Shown here piece by piece: positions 9,542 through 17,915 of a stretch of DNA of 64,000 nt. Within the stretch, counting starts at the first letter, position 1. Every line of letters starts with the position of its first letter. Source of the DNA: Bradyrhizobium sp. CCGE-LA001 (GTDB taxonomy: Bacteria > Pseudomonadota > Alphaproteobacteria > Rhizobiales > Xanthobacteraceae); contig NZ_CP013949.1 in NCBI RefSeq assembly GCF_000296215.2, forward strand, positions 1,419,501 through 1,483,500. Reading direction: 5' to 3'. A model generated the notes under the pieces. It was not told where the DNA came from. It saw only the letters and a program-made list of their open reading frames with translations, and did no database searches. The translations under genes and the position numbers were made by a program.

Positions 9542-9570
9542 AACGGCGCGGGATCATCCCGCGCCGTTTT
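9542..9570 (+). terminator. Rho-independent terminator
   Basis: 13-base stem AACGGCGCGGGAT / ATCCCGCGCCGTT with a minimal loop, followed by T residues. It closes the outer-membrane protein gene ending at 9513. Confidence 0.85.
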
Positions 9571-9680
9571 GCTTTGCGTATTTTTCATGGCGGGCAGCGA
9601 CGAAAGGGCCCGATGCAACCATTGGTTAAGGTTAACAGGCGATGATCATCGCAACAGTTCGAGTCCGATGGAGCGTTGCG

Positions 9681-10568
9681 ATGCGTAGGCTGATGTTGGT
9701 GGCGGCGATATTGGGGACAGTGTCTGCCGCGCACGCGGCCGACCTCTCCGATCTGCCCATCCTGCGCGGCAGCGTCAGTGAGGGCCTGTCGAAGACGACC
9801 CGCAATTGGGACGGCGCCTATGTCGGCGGCAATTTCGGCTACACCACCGACTCGTCCGATTTCGGCCAGAGCGTGGTCGGCTTGACCAACTACATCTTCC
9901 GCGACAGCGTACTTCAGGGGCCGACGTCGACCTGGTCGCTTCTCAGCAAGAACACCGCGCAAAGCACCAATTTCGGCGGCTTCGTCGGCCGCAACTGGCA
10001 ATGGTACGATGCCATTCTCAGTCTCGAAGGTACCTACACCTATTTCAACAATCTGAAGACGTCGTCGTCCGGCTACAACTCGCTCGACATCGTCAATCCG
10101 CCGGGTGACGTCCAGCCCGTCGGCGTGACCAACCACTACCTCACGACCTTGACCGGCTCGGCTTCGGCGCAGGTGAAGGACATGATCACGCTGCGCGGAC
10201 GCGTCGGTTGGGACGGCGGCGATTTCATGCCGTATATGTTCGCCGGCGCCGCCGTCGGCCGCATGGACGTGTCGCGCACCGTGAGCAGCGACGTGAAGCT
10301 GCGTCAGGATGCGACCGTCACGGACGCCTTCGGCAACATCATCACCATCACCGGCGTACCGCAGCAGGTCGTGGCGCAGACGCAGACACAAGGCCAGCAC
10401 AAGACCAACGCTTTCGTCGCCGGTTGGGTCGCCGGCCTCGGGATCGAATACTGCATATGGGACGGGCTGTTCGCGCGGGTGGAGTACGAATACGTGAAAT
10501 TCTCTCCCGTCATGAACACCTCGGTGACGCTGAACAACGCGCGTGTCGGGCTCGGCTACAAGTTCTGA
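9681..10568 (+). CDS. Outer-membrane beta-barrel protein
   Basis: 295-residue secreted protein with a signal peptide (MRRLMLVAAILG to AHAA), then beta-barrel strands beginning WDGAYVGGNFGYTT and ending RVGLGYKF with a C-terminal aromatic residue, as expected for BAM recognition. The opening strand is typical of Omp25/Omp31-like proteins of Rhizobiales. The sequence is not closely similar to the neighbouring barrel, so it is not a recent tandem copy. The start at 9681 is chosen because the signal peptide follows at once; an in-frame start at 9642 would add 13 residues. Confidence 0.85.
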   Translation: MRRLMLVAAILGTVSAAHAADLSDLPILRGSVSEGLSKTTRNWDGAYVGGNFGYTTDSSDFGQSVVGLTNYIFRDSVLQGPTSTWSLLSKNTAQSTNFGGFVGRNWQWYDAILSLEGTYTYFNNLKTSSSGYNSLDIVNPPGDVQPVGVTNHYLTTLTGSASAQVKDMITLRGRVGWDGGDFMPYMFAGAAVGRMDVSRTVSSDVKLRQDATVTDAFGNIITITGVPQQVVAQTQTQGQHKTNAFVAGWVAGLGIEYCIWDGLFARVEYEYVKFSPVMNTSVTLNNARVGLGYKF

Positions 10569-10640
10569 CGCCTGACTGCGGCGCCGTGGTTGACAGCTTC
10601 CTTCCGTCCTGATGCTCTGTCGCTCCATGGGGCGGCGGCG

Positions 10641-11231
10641 ATGAAGGTCTACGGCGACAGCAATTCCGGCAATTGTCTCAAGGTGAAGTGGGTCTGCGAC
10701 AAGCTCGCATTGCCCTATCAGTGGATCGAGATCGACACGCGCAAGGGCGAGACGCGCACGCCGCAATTCCTTGCGATGAACGGTGCCGGTCAGGTGCCGA
10801 CCGTCGCATTCGACGACGGCCGCACACTGGCGCAGTCCAATGCCATCATCCGCTACCTCGCGCGCGGCAGCGCGCTGATTCCGGACGATGCCTTCACTGC
10901 CGCCAAGATGGACGAATGGCTGTTCTGGGAGCAGTACAGCCACGAGCCCTATATCGCGGTGTGCCGCTTCCTGATGGTCTATCTTGGCAAGAATGCATCC
11001 GATCTCGACCCCGAAAAGGTCAAGCGTGGCTATGCGGCGCTCGACCGCATGGAACAGCATCTGTCCGCCAGCCGCTTCTTCGCGGGCGAGGCGATCTCGC
11101 TCGCGGATGTCTCGCTGCTCGCCTATACCCGCGTTGCGCATGAAGGCGGCTTCGATCTCGGCCGCTATGCGGCGATCCGCCGCTGGGTCGGCGAAGCCGA
11201 GACCAACCTCGGCCTGCCGGCTGCACGCTGA
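10641..11231 (+). CDS. Glutathione S-transferase family protein
   Basis: 196-residue cytosolic GST-fold protein. The thioredoxin-like N-terminal domain covers residues 1-78, with SNSGNCLKVKW around the active-site position and the cis-Pro motif QVPTVAF. The SNAI segment is the glutathione gamma-glutamyl contact. The all-helical C-terminal domain includes the conserved N-capping region SLADVSLLAYTRVA. The substrate is unknown. The gene runs directly into a GNAT acetyltransferase 16 bases downstream, a likely two-gene operon. Confidence 0.9.
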   Translation: MKVYGDSNSGNCLKVKWVCDKLALPYQWIEIDTRKGETRTPQFLAMNGAGQVPTVAFDDGRTLAQSNAIIRYLARGSALIPDDAFTAAKMDEWLFWEQYSHEPYIAVCRFLMVYLGKNASDLDPEKVKRGYAALDRMEQHLSASRFFAGEAISLADVSLLAYTRVAHEGGFDLGRYAAIRRWVGEAETNLGLPAAR

Positions 11232-11247
11232 GCCCGGAGTTTCCTGC

Positions 11248-11712
11248 ATGACTGCCAATTCCGTCTCCATCCGCCGCGCGCGGCGCGACGACGTCGCGGC
11301 GATCGTGGCGATGCTCGCCGACGATCATCTGGGACGCGCGCGCGAGCGCGTCGAGGATCCGTTGCCTGCGCCTTACTACGAAGCGTTCGAGCGCATCATG
11401 CGCGATTCAAATCTCCAGCTCGTCGTCGCCGAGAGCGACGGCAGGGTGGTCGGCTGTCTGCAACTCGCGATCTTGCCGGGGCTGAGCTCGCAAGGCGGCT
11501 CGCGCGGCCTGCTCGAAGACGTCCGCGTTGCTTCCGATTGTCGCAGTCGCGGCATCGGCGAGCAGCTGGTGCAATGGGCCGTGACGGAAGCGAAGGCGCG
11601 CGGCTGCAATCTGGTCGAGCTGCTGACGCACGAGACGCGAATCGATGCGCAGCGCTTCTACAAGCGGCTCGGCTTCACCGCGAGCCATGTGGGCATGACT
11701 GTCCGCTTTTGA
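11248..11712 (+). CDS. GNAT family N-acetyltransferase
   Basis: 154-residue acetyl-CoA-dependent acetyltransferase. The core motif A is visible as LLEDVRVASDCRSRGIGEQL, where RSRGIG is the pyrophosphate-binding loop. Motif B follows with RFYKRLGF near the C-terminus. The substrate is unknown. It starts 16 bases after the GST stop and is probably co-transcribed with it. Confidence 0.88.
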   Translation: MTANSVSIRRARRDDVAAIVAMLADDHLGRARERVEDPLPAPYYEAFERIMRDSNLQLVVAESDGRVVGCLQLAILPGLSSQGGSRGLLEDVRVASDCRSRGIGEQLVQWAVTEAKARGCNLVELLTHETRIDAQRFYKRLGFTASHVGMTVRF

Positions 11713-11871
11713 AGCAGCGCGACGCAAGCGTTGCGCGATCAGCGAATTCGGATCGCGCATTCGTTCATGTTAAGAGCCGGTAAACTACCCGTCGCTCGTT
11801 CACCTTGATGAAGGAACGAACGGTGCTACGGCGGCGTCTGACACCGGGCTCGGCTCGGTTCGGGGATTGCA

Positions 11872-12078
11872 ATGACGGGTTATTCGATGGTCAAGGTCGG
11901 CAACGACTATGTCGTGCAGGTCAATGACAAGTGCATTCTGAAAGTCGGCAGCCGCCGCAAGGCCGCGCAATTGATCAGCGAAGCCACGGACTTGTTGAAC
12001 GCGCTCGCGACCGTCCCGTCCCCTGAAATCGCACCCGAGGCGCCATCACTCGCGCGTGAGGCCCCGGAACTTCCTTGA
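11872..12078 (+). CDS. Small conserved hypothetical protein
   Basis: 68-residue protein whose first 45 residues look folded (MTGYSMVKVGNDYVVQVNDK, then ILKVGSRRKAAQLISEA) and whose tail is Pro/Glu-rich. No family is recognised. It lies 79 bases before serC, so its transcript could run into the serC leader. Confidence 0.55.
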   Translation: MTGYSMVKVGNDYVVQVNDKCILKVGSRRKAAQLISEATDLLNALATVPSPEIAPEAPSLAREAPELP

Positions 12079-12107
12079 CGGCCCTTCCCGATTCCCGTAT
12101 CAGCCGC

Positions 12108-12157
12108 GGCGGGACACCTCCCCCCAACGGGAGGCTTACTATCTGGAAGGGTAGATC
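12108..12157 (+). promoter_or_regulatory. serC leader RNA motif
   Basis: Two hairpins stand directly before serC. The first has stem CCTCCC (12117-12122) with GGGAGG (12129-12134). The second, CTATC (12139-12143) with GGTAG (12150-12154), holds the GGAAGG ribosome site in or next to its loop and ends three bases before the ATG at 12158. The placement and sequence match the alphaproteobacterial serC motif known from comparative genomics. Its ligand and mechanism are not known. Confidence 0.75.
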
Positions 12158-13330
12158 ATGACTGTAGCGAAGCCCGCTTCGCGGCCGACCGTGCCGCATT
12201 TTTCCTCCGGCCCCTGCGCCAAGCGCCCCGGCTGGAACGCCCAAAATCTCAAGGACGCTGCCCTCGGCCGCTCGCACCGCGCGAAGGTCGGCAAGACCAA
12301 GCTCAAGCTCGCGATTGATCTGACGCGCGAAGTGCTCGAGGTCCCCGCCGACTACCGCATCGGCATCGTGCCGGCCTCCGATACCGGCGCGGTCGAGATG
12401 GCGCTGTGGTCGCTGCTCGGCGCAAAGCCCGTCACCACGCTCGCCTGGGAATCCTTCGGCGAGGGCTGGGTCAGCGACATCGTCAAGGAATTGAAGCTCA
12501 AGGACGTCACCAAGCTGAACGCGGCTTACGGTGAGATTCCCGATCTGTCGAAGGTCGATCCCAAGAGCGACGTCGTCTTTACCTGGAACGGCACCACCTC
12601 TGGCGTGCGCGTGCCGAACGCTGACTGGATCAGCGCGACCCGCGAAGGCCTGACCATTTGCGATGCGACCTCGGCAGCATTCGCGCAGGCGCTCGATTGG
12701 CCCAAGCTCGACGTCGTCACCTTCTCCTGGCAGAAGGCCCTCGGCGGCGAGGCCGCGCACGGCATGCTGATCCTATCGCCGCGTGCGGTGGAGCGGCTCG
12801 AGACCTACAAGCCGGCCTGGCCGCTGCCGAAGATCTTCCGCATGACCAAAGGCGGCAAGCTCAACGAAGGCATCTTCGTCGGCGAGACCATCAACACGCC
12901 ATCGATGCTCTGCGTCGAGGATTATCTCGATGCGCTGAACTGGGCCAAGTCGATCGGCGGCCTCAAGGCGCTGATCGCGCGCGCCGACGCCAACACGAAG
13001 GTGCTCGCCGACTGGAAGGCGAAGACGCCATGGATCGATTTCCTGGCGAAGGATCCGTCGATCCGCTCCAACACCTCGGTGTGCCTGAAGTTCACCGATC
13101 CCGCGATCACCTCGCTGTCCGAGGACGCGCAGGCCGAATTCTCCAAGAAGCTGGTCGCGCTGGTCGAGAAGGAAGGCGCCGGCTACGACTTCGCCTATTA
13201 CCGCGATGCGCCGGCCGGCCTGCGCATCTGGTGCGGCGCCACCGTCGAGGCCAGGGACGTCGAACTGCTGACACAGTGGATCGACTGGGCCTTCGCCGAG
13301 ACCAAGGCCACGCTCGCCAAGGCGGCGTAA
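12158..13330 (+). CDS. serC: Phosphoserine transaminase
   Basis: PLP enzyme that converts 3-phosphohydroxypyruvate and glutamate to O-phosphoserine, the second step of serine synthesis; it also serves pyridoxal phosphate synthesis. The 390 residues belong to the class-V aminotransferase type. HFSSGPCAKRPGW is at the N-terminus, FTWNGTTSGVRVP and CDATSAAFAQ line the cofactor site, and the Schiff-base Lys is in FSWQKALGGEAAHG. The structured leader just upstream and serA 148 bases downstream support an operon for serine made from 3-phosphoglycerate. Confidence 0.96.
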   Translation: MTVAKPASRPTVPHFSSGPCAKRPGWNAQNLKDAALGRSHRAKVGKTKLKLAIDLTREVLEVPADYRIGIVPASDTGAVEMALWSLLGAKPVTTLAWESFGEGWVSDIVKELKLKDVTKLNAAYGEIPDLSKVDPKSDVVFTWNGTTSGVRVPNADWISATREGLTICDATSAAFAQALDWPKLDVVTFSWQKALGGEAAHGMLILSPRAVERLETYKPAWPLPKIFRMTKGGKLNEGIFVGETINTPSMLCVEDYLDALNWAKSIGGLKALIARADANTKVLADWKAKTPWIDFLAKDPSIRSNTSVCLKFTDPAITSLSEDAQAEFSKKLVALVEKEGAGYDFAYYRDAPAGLRIWCGATVEARDVELLTQWIDWAFAETKATLAKAA

Positions 13331-13346
13331 CTCGTCACTCCATTCT

Positions 13347-13446
13347 CGTCATGGCCGGGCTTGACCCGGCCATCCATCCATCAAGAAAGATGGACCCGCG
13401 GGTCTCAAGCGCGAAGACGCGCTTCGCACTTTTGCTCGCGGTGACG
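13347..13446. repeat. Palindromic repeat, GTCATGGCCGGGC family
   Basis: Contains the palindrome ATGGCCGGGCTTGACCCGGCCAT and an imperfect closing arm. It lies between serC and serA. Related elements are at 15084, 22432, 46761 and 63734. Confidence 0.75.
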
Positions 13447-13478
13447 AGCTGAACACATCTCATCAGCGGATAGCTCAG

Positions 13479-15068
13479 ATGACAAAACCCAAAGTTCTCA
13501 TTTCCGACGCGCTCTCGCCCGCTGCCGTGCAGATCTTCAGGGATCGCGGCGTTGAGGTCGACTTCCAGCCCAACCTCGGCAAGGACAAGGACAAGCTCGC
13601 CGAGATCATCGGCAATTACGACGGCCTCGCGATCCGCTCGGCGACGAAGGCCACCGCCAAGATCCTCGACAAGGCGACCAACCTCAAGGTGATCGGCCGC
13701 GCCGGCATCGGCGTCGACAATGTCGAGATCCCCGCCGCCACGGCCAAGGGCATCATCGTGATGAACACGCCGTTCGGCAATTCGATCACGACCGCCGAGC
13801 ACGCCATCACGCTGATGCTGGCGCTCGCCCGCGAGATCCCGCAGGCCGACGCCTCGACCCAGGCCGGCAAGTGGGAGAAGAACCGCTTCATGGGCGTCGA
13901 GATCACCGGCAAGGTGCTCGGGGTCGTCGGTTGCGGCAATATCGGCTCCATCGTCGCCGACCGTGCGCTCGGCTTGCGCATGAAGGTGATCGCATTCGAT
14001 CCGTTCCTGTCGCCGGAGCGCGCCAAGGACATCGGGGTCGAGAAGGTCGATCTCGACGATCTGCTCAAGCGTGCCGACTTCATCACCCTGCACACCCCGC
14101 TCACCGAGAAGACCAAGAACATCATCGATGCAGCCGCGATCGCCAAGATGAAGAAGGGCGTGCGCCTGATCAACTGCGCCCGCGGCGGCCTCGTCGACGA
14201 GCAAGCGGTGGTCGATGCTCTCAATTCCAAGCACATCGCCGGCGCGGCCTTCGACGTCTTCGTCGAGGAGCCCGCGACCAAGAACGTGCTGTTCGGCCAT
14301 CCCAACGTGATCTGCACGCCGCATCTCGGCGCCTCCACCACGGAAGCGCAGGAGAACGTCGCGCTCCAGGTCGCCGAGCAGATGTCGGATTATCTCCTCA
14401 CCGGCGCGATCTCGAACGCGGTCAACTTCCCCTCGATCACCGCTGAAGAGGCGCCGAAGCTGAAGCCGTTCATCGCACTCGCCGAGAAGCTGGGCTCGTT
14501 CGCAGGACAGCTCACCGAAAGCGGCATCCTCAAGGTCGAGATCACCTATGAGGGCCACGTCGCCGAGATGAAGATCAAGGCGATCACCTCGGCGGTGCTG
14601 TCGGGCCTGCTGCGGCCGATGCTGGGCGAGGTCAACGTCGTCTCCGCGCCCGTCGTCGCCAAGGAGCGCGGCATGGTGGTGGACGAGATCGTGCGCGCCG
14701 CGCAGAGCGACTACGAGAGCCTGATCACTGTCACCGTGGCGACGGAGCGCCAGGAGCGCTCGGTCTCCGGCACCGTGTACCATGACGGCAAGCCGCGATT
14801 GGTCGACGTCAAGGGCATCCGCATCGATGCCGAGTTCGGCAAGTCGATGATCTACATCACCAACGAGGACAAGCCCGGCTTCATCGGCAAGTTCGCGAGC
14901 CTCCTGGGTGACGCCAAGATCAACATCGCCACCTTCCATCTCGGCCGCGTCGCGCCGGGCAGCGACGCCATCGCGCTCGTCGAGGTCGACGGTGCCGTGC
15001 CGGCCGATCTGCTCGCCAAGGTGCAGGCCCTGCCGCAGGTCAAGCAGGCCAAGGCGCTGACGTTCTGA
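13479..15068 (+). CDS. serA: D-3-phosphoglycerate dehydrogenase
   Basis: NAD-dependent oxidation of 3-phosphoglycerate to 3-phosphohydroxypyruvate, the first step of serine synthesis. 529 residues, the long type. It has the catalytic and NAD domains (RAGIGVDNVE, Rossmann loop GVVGCGNIGS, CARGGLVDE, HLGASTTEAQ), an intervening substrate-binding domain, and a C-terminal ACT domain (about residues 455-525, beginning YITNEDKPGFIGKF). Long-type SerA enzymes are commonly feedback-regulated by serine through the ACT domain. It lies downstream of serC and is followed by a terminator at 15229. Confidence 0.97.
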   Translation: MTKPKVLISDALSPAAVQIFRDRGVEVDFQPNLGKDKDKLAEIIGNYDGLAIRSATKATAKILDKATNLKVIGRAGIGVDNVEIPAATAKGIIVMNTPFGNSITTAEHAITLMLALAREIPQADASTQAGKWEKNRFMGVEITGKVLGVVGCGNIGSIVADRALGLRMKVIAFDPFLSPERAKDIGVEKVDLDDLLKRADFITLHTPLTEKTKNIIDAAAIAKMKKGVRLINCARGGLVDEQAVVDALNSKHIAGAAFDVFVEEPATKNVLFGHPNVICTPHLGASTTEAQENVALQVAEQMSDYLLTGAISNAVNFPSITAEEAPKLKPFIALAEKLGSFAGQLTESGILKVEITYEGHVAEMKIKAITSAVLSGLLRPMLGEVNVVSAPVVAKERGMVVDEIVRAAQSDYESLITVTVATERQERSVSGTVYHDGKPRLVDVKGIRIDAEFGKSMIYITNEDKPGFIGKFASLLGDAKINIATFHLGRVAPGSDAIALVEVDGAVPADLLAKVQALPQVKQAKALTF

Positions 15069-15083
15069 ATGAACTCCCACCGT

Positions 15084-15168
15084 CGTCATGGCCGGGCTTG
15101 ACCCGGCCATCCACGCCTACGACATGCATGGAAAGACGTGGATGCCCGGGACAAGCCCGGGCATGACG
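15084..15168. repeat. Palindromic repeat, GTCATGGCCGGGC family
   Basis: Two inverted modules: CGTCATGGCCGGGCTTGACC at one end and GCCCGGGACAAGCCCGGGC plus ATGACG at the other. It follows serA. Confidence 0.85.
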
Positions 15169-15228
15169 AGTGGATGGGGCGATGCGTACGTCCCGGAATG
15201 ACGCGCATCATATTCCGACCCGCGGAAC

Positions 15229-15262
15229 AACGCCGCCTCCCTCGCCGGAGGCGGCGTTTTTA
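15229..15262 (+). terminator. Rho-independent terminator of serA
   Basis: 12-base stem AACGCCGCCTCC / GGAGGCGGCGTT with a six-base loop, then a T-rich tail. It separates the serine genes from the thiolase gene. Confidence 0.85.
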
Positions 15263-15354
15263 TTTTCCCCGCGCCTGCCCAACTTTGTGTACCAATGGCG
15301 CCAAGAACGCCTCGTCACCACGCGCCGTTCAATCGTTCGAAAAGGGAGAAAACA

Positions 15355-16527
15355 ATGCGTGAAGCCGTCATCGTTTCCTATGCGCGCACGGGCCTTGCGA
15401 AATCCGGCCGCGGCGGGTTCAACATCACGCCGCCGATGTCGCTCGCGGCGCACGCCATCCAGCATGCGGTGAACCGCGCCGGCGTCGACAAGGATTATGT
15501 CGAGGACTGCTATCTCGGCAATTGCGCCCATGGCGCGCCGAACATCGGCCGCCAGGCTGCGCTGCTCGCAGGGCTGCCGAAGACGACGGCCGGCGTCTCG
15601 GTGAACCGGTTCTGCTCCTCGGGACTCCAGACCATCGCGATGGCCGCCAACTCGATCCGCTCCGACGGCGCCGACTGCATCGTCGCCGGCGGCGTCGAGA
15701 GCATCTCGATCCCCGGCGGCGGCACGCCGAAGGAATCGGTCGACCCTGAGCTGCTCAAGGTCGCCCCCGACATCTTCATGGCGATGATCGACACCGCCGA
15801 CATCGTCGCCGAGCGCTACAAGCTCAGCCGCGAATACCAGGACGAGTTCTCGCTGGAATCGCAGCGCCGCATGGCATCGGCGCAGCAAGCCGGCAAGTTC
15901 AAGGACGAGATCGTCCCGATGAAGACGAAGATGAAGGTCGTCGACAAGCAGACCAAGGCCGAGAGCATCGTCGACTACACCGTCGATCGCGACGAGTGCA
16001 ATCGCCCTGAGACCACGATGGAAGGATTGGCGAAACTCGAGCCGGTGAAGGGCCCCGGCAAGTTCGTCACGGCCGGCAATGCCAGCCAGCTCTCGGACGG
16101 CGCCGCCGCCGTCGTGCTGATGGAAGCCAAGGATGCCGAGAAGCGCGGCCTCAAGCCGCTCGGCCGCTTCGTCGCCTGGGCCACCGCCGGCTGCGAGCCC
16201 GACGAGATGGGCATCGGCCCGGTGTTCGCGATCCCCAAGCTGCTCAAGCGCACCGGGCTCAAGATCGACGACATCGATCTGTGGGAACTCAACGAAGCCT
16301 TCGCCAGCCAGTGCCTGTACTGCCGCGACAAGCTCGAGATCGATCCCGCCAAGTACAACGTCAATGGCGGCTCGATCGCGATCGGCCATCCCTTCGGCAT
16401 GACCGGCGCCCGTCTCACCGGCCATCTGCTCCAGGAAGGCGCGCGCCGCAAGGCCAAGTGGGGCGTGGTGACGATGTGCATCGGCGGCGGCCAGGGCGGC
16501 GCCGGGCTGTTCGAGATCTACAGCTGA
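15355..16527 (+). CDS. Acetyl-CoA C-acyltransferase (thiolase)
   Basis: 390-residue thiolase that cleaves or forms beta-ketoacyl-CoA. The nucleophilic Cys is in VNRFCSSGLQTIAMA, and the second half has NGGSIAIGHPFGMTGAR with the catalytic His and CIGGGQGGAG with the second Cys. WELNEAFASQ is the usual signature near residue 310. It could act in fatty-acid oxidation, butanoate or polyhydroxyalkanoate metabolism. The neighbours (serA upstream, a terminator on each side) do not decide this. The start at 15355 is preceded by GGGAGAAAAC. Confidence 0.93.
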   Translation: MREAVIVSYARTGLAKSGRGGFNITPPMSLAAHAIQHAVNRAGVDKDYVEDCYLGNCAHGAPNIGRQAALLAGLPKTTAGVSVNRFCSSGLQTIAMAANSIRSDGADCIVAGGVESISIPGGGTPKESVDPELLKVAPDIFMAMIDTADIVAERYKLSREYQDEFSLESQRRMASAQQAGKFKDEIVPMKTKMKVVDKQTKAESIVDYTVDRDECNRPETTMEGLAKLEPVKGPGKFVTAGNASQLSDGAAAVVLMEAKDAEKRGLKPLGRFVAWATAGCEPDEMGIGPVFAIPKLLKRTGLKIDDIDLWELNEAFASQCLYCRDKLEIDPAKYNVNGGSIAIGHPFGMTGARLTGHLLQEGARRKAKWGVVTMCIGGGQGGAGLFEIYS

Positions 16528-16550
16528 TCCGACGCGACTCGACTATGAAG

Positions 16551-16581
16551 GGCACGGCGCCGCAAAGCGCCGTGCCTTTTT
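16551..16581 (+). terminator. Rho-independent terminator of thiolase gene
   Basis: 10-base stem GGCACGGCGC / GCGCCGTGCC with loop CGCAAA, followed by TTTTT. Confidence 0.9.
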
Positions 16582-16620
16582 CATGTCTTTTGCAAACGCG
16601 GTGACGGAGAGGCCGACAAT

Positions 16621-17766
16621 TCAAGCTGACTGCTCTCGGCTTTCGGGCCGGAATATCCACTCGCGCCACACAGTCAACAATGCGGCCATGATCACGGGAC
16701 CGAGAAACAGGCCGAGAAGACCGAAGGCGGCAAGACCTCCGAAGATTCCAACGAATGCAAGGAGGAACGGCAGCCTTGCCGAGTCACCCACCAAAGTGGG
16801 CCAGACGAAATGATCGCCGGCGAACATGATGATCGCGCCCCAGCAAAACACGCCCGCGGCGGCGAACCCGCTGCCGCCACCGGACACCAGCACCAGCGCC
16901 GCCGCAGTGAAGGCCAACCACGCGCCGAACGGAATCATCGCAAAGGCCGTCGTGAGAATTGTGAACACGATGGCGTTCGGCACGCCCGCGATCAGATAGG
17001 CGACGCCGATCAGCAAGCCCTCGCCGGCGGCGACGAGAACCGTGCCGTTCACGGTGCCGCGCGTCGCGATGACCATCTTCTCGACCAGGCCTTCGCCTGC
17101 CTCGCCGAAGAGCCGATCGGACGTCTCCAGGAAGCGGCTCGCGATCATTCGGCCGTGGCGAAGCAATACGAACAGCGTCAGCAGCGAAAAGAACAACATG
17201 AAGAGCCGGTGGATCAGCTGTCCGCCCAGCGTTCGGAACAGATCCGAAGCATTGTCTGCATTGATTGACTTCAACAATGCGCTCGCCGCCTTTGGATCGG
17301 AGAGGTTGGTGCGCCACCATTGCTGTAGGCTCTCGGCGACGACCGGCAGCCGCGCAACCCATTCCGGCACCTCGATCCCGCTCTCGCCGGCCTTTTTCAG
17401 CCAGCTCATCAGCGCATCTGACTGCTGTGCAATCTGGTAGACGGCTAGCGACATCGGAGCCATCAGGACGAGGGCTACGATGAGCGTGAATAGGATCGCC
17501 GTCAGCGTGGTCGGGCCTGAGCCGAAGCGGCTGGCGAAATTGATGTAGAGCGGCCATAGCGCGACTGCCAAAATCGCGGCCCAGATCAGCGCGGTCAGAA
17601 ATCCAGCGGCGGTCCACAGAGCGAGTGCCACCAGCACGAGCGCGAGGACAACGCGGGCATTCATGCGGGCCGAGGCGCCCGATGGCAGCGGCTTTCGCTC
17701 GGATACTGCATCGCTCCGCTTGGTCGGCGTTTTCTTCGATGCCCCGGATTTCAGTCGGTCGGACAT
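16621..17766 (-). CDS. AI-2E family transporter
   Basis: 381-residue inner-membrane protein of the AI-2E (formerly UPF0118/DUF20) permease family. A short charged N-terminus is followed by paired hydrophobic segments around residues 40-90. A long periplasmic or cytosolic helical loop follows (residues about 100-190, including VPEWVARLPVVAESLQQWW), then several further membrane segments with GIFGGLAAFGLLGLFLGPV near the end. Family members export diverse small molecules; the autoinducer link is not general. Start ATG at 17766 is chosen because the frame upstream is not protein-like. It is convergent with the thiolase gene. Confidence 0.85.
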   Translation of the reverse strand: MSDRLKSGASKKTPTKRSDAVSERKPLPSGASARMNARVVLALVLVALALWTAAGFLTALIWAAILAVALWPLYINFASRFGSGPTTLTAILFTLIVALVLMAPMSLAVYQIAQQSDALMSWLKKAGESGIEVPEWVARLPVVAESLQQWWRTNLSDPKAASALLKSINADNASDLFRTLGGQLIHRLFMLFFSLLTLFVLLRHGRMIASRFLETSDRLFGEAGEGLVEKMVIATRGTVNGTVLVAAGEGLLIGVAYLIAGVPNAIVFTILTTAFAMIPFGAWLAFTAAALVLVSGGGSGFAAAGVFCWGAIIMFAGDHFVWPTLVGDSARLPFLLAFVGIFGGLAAFGLLGLFLGPVIMAALLTVWREWIFRPESREQSA

Positions 17767-17915
17767 TTGCGGCCACGCGATGAGTGCAATACTCGGAAGC
17801 AAAATTGGACGAACGGAAACACCGACAATCAAGCCGCAACGCGGCGTTCGGTTCCGATTCGGGAATAAGTTGCAATGCGGAGCTCTCGCGCGCCAGCCGG
17901 GCCGCTAGACGCGGC

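Noticed and set aside
11713..11871. Imperfect hairpin CGTTC...GAACG before the 68-residue gene
   Set aside because: Mismatched stem and no T-run; not convincing as terminator or regulator.
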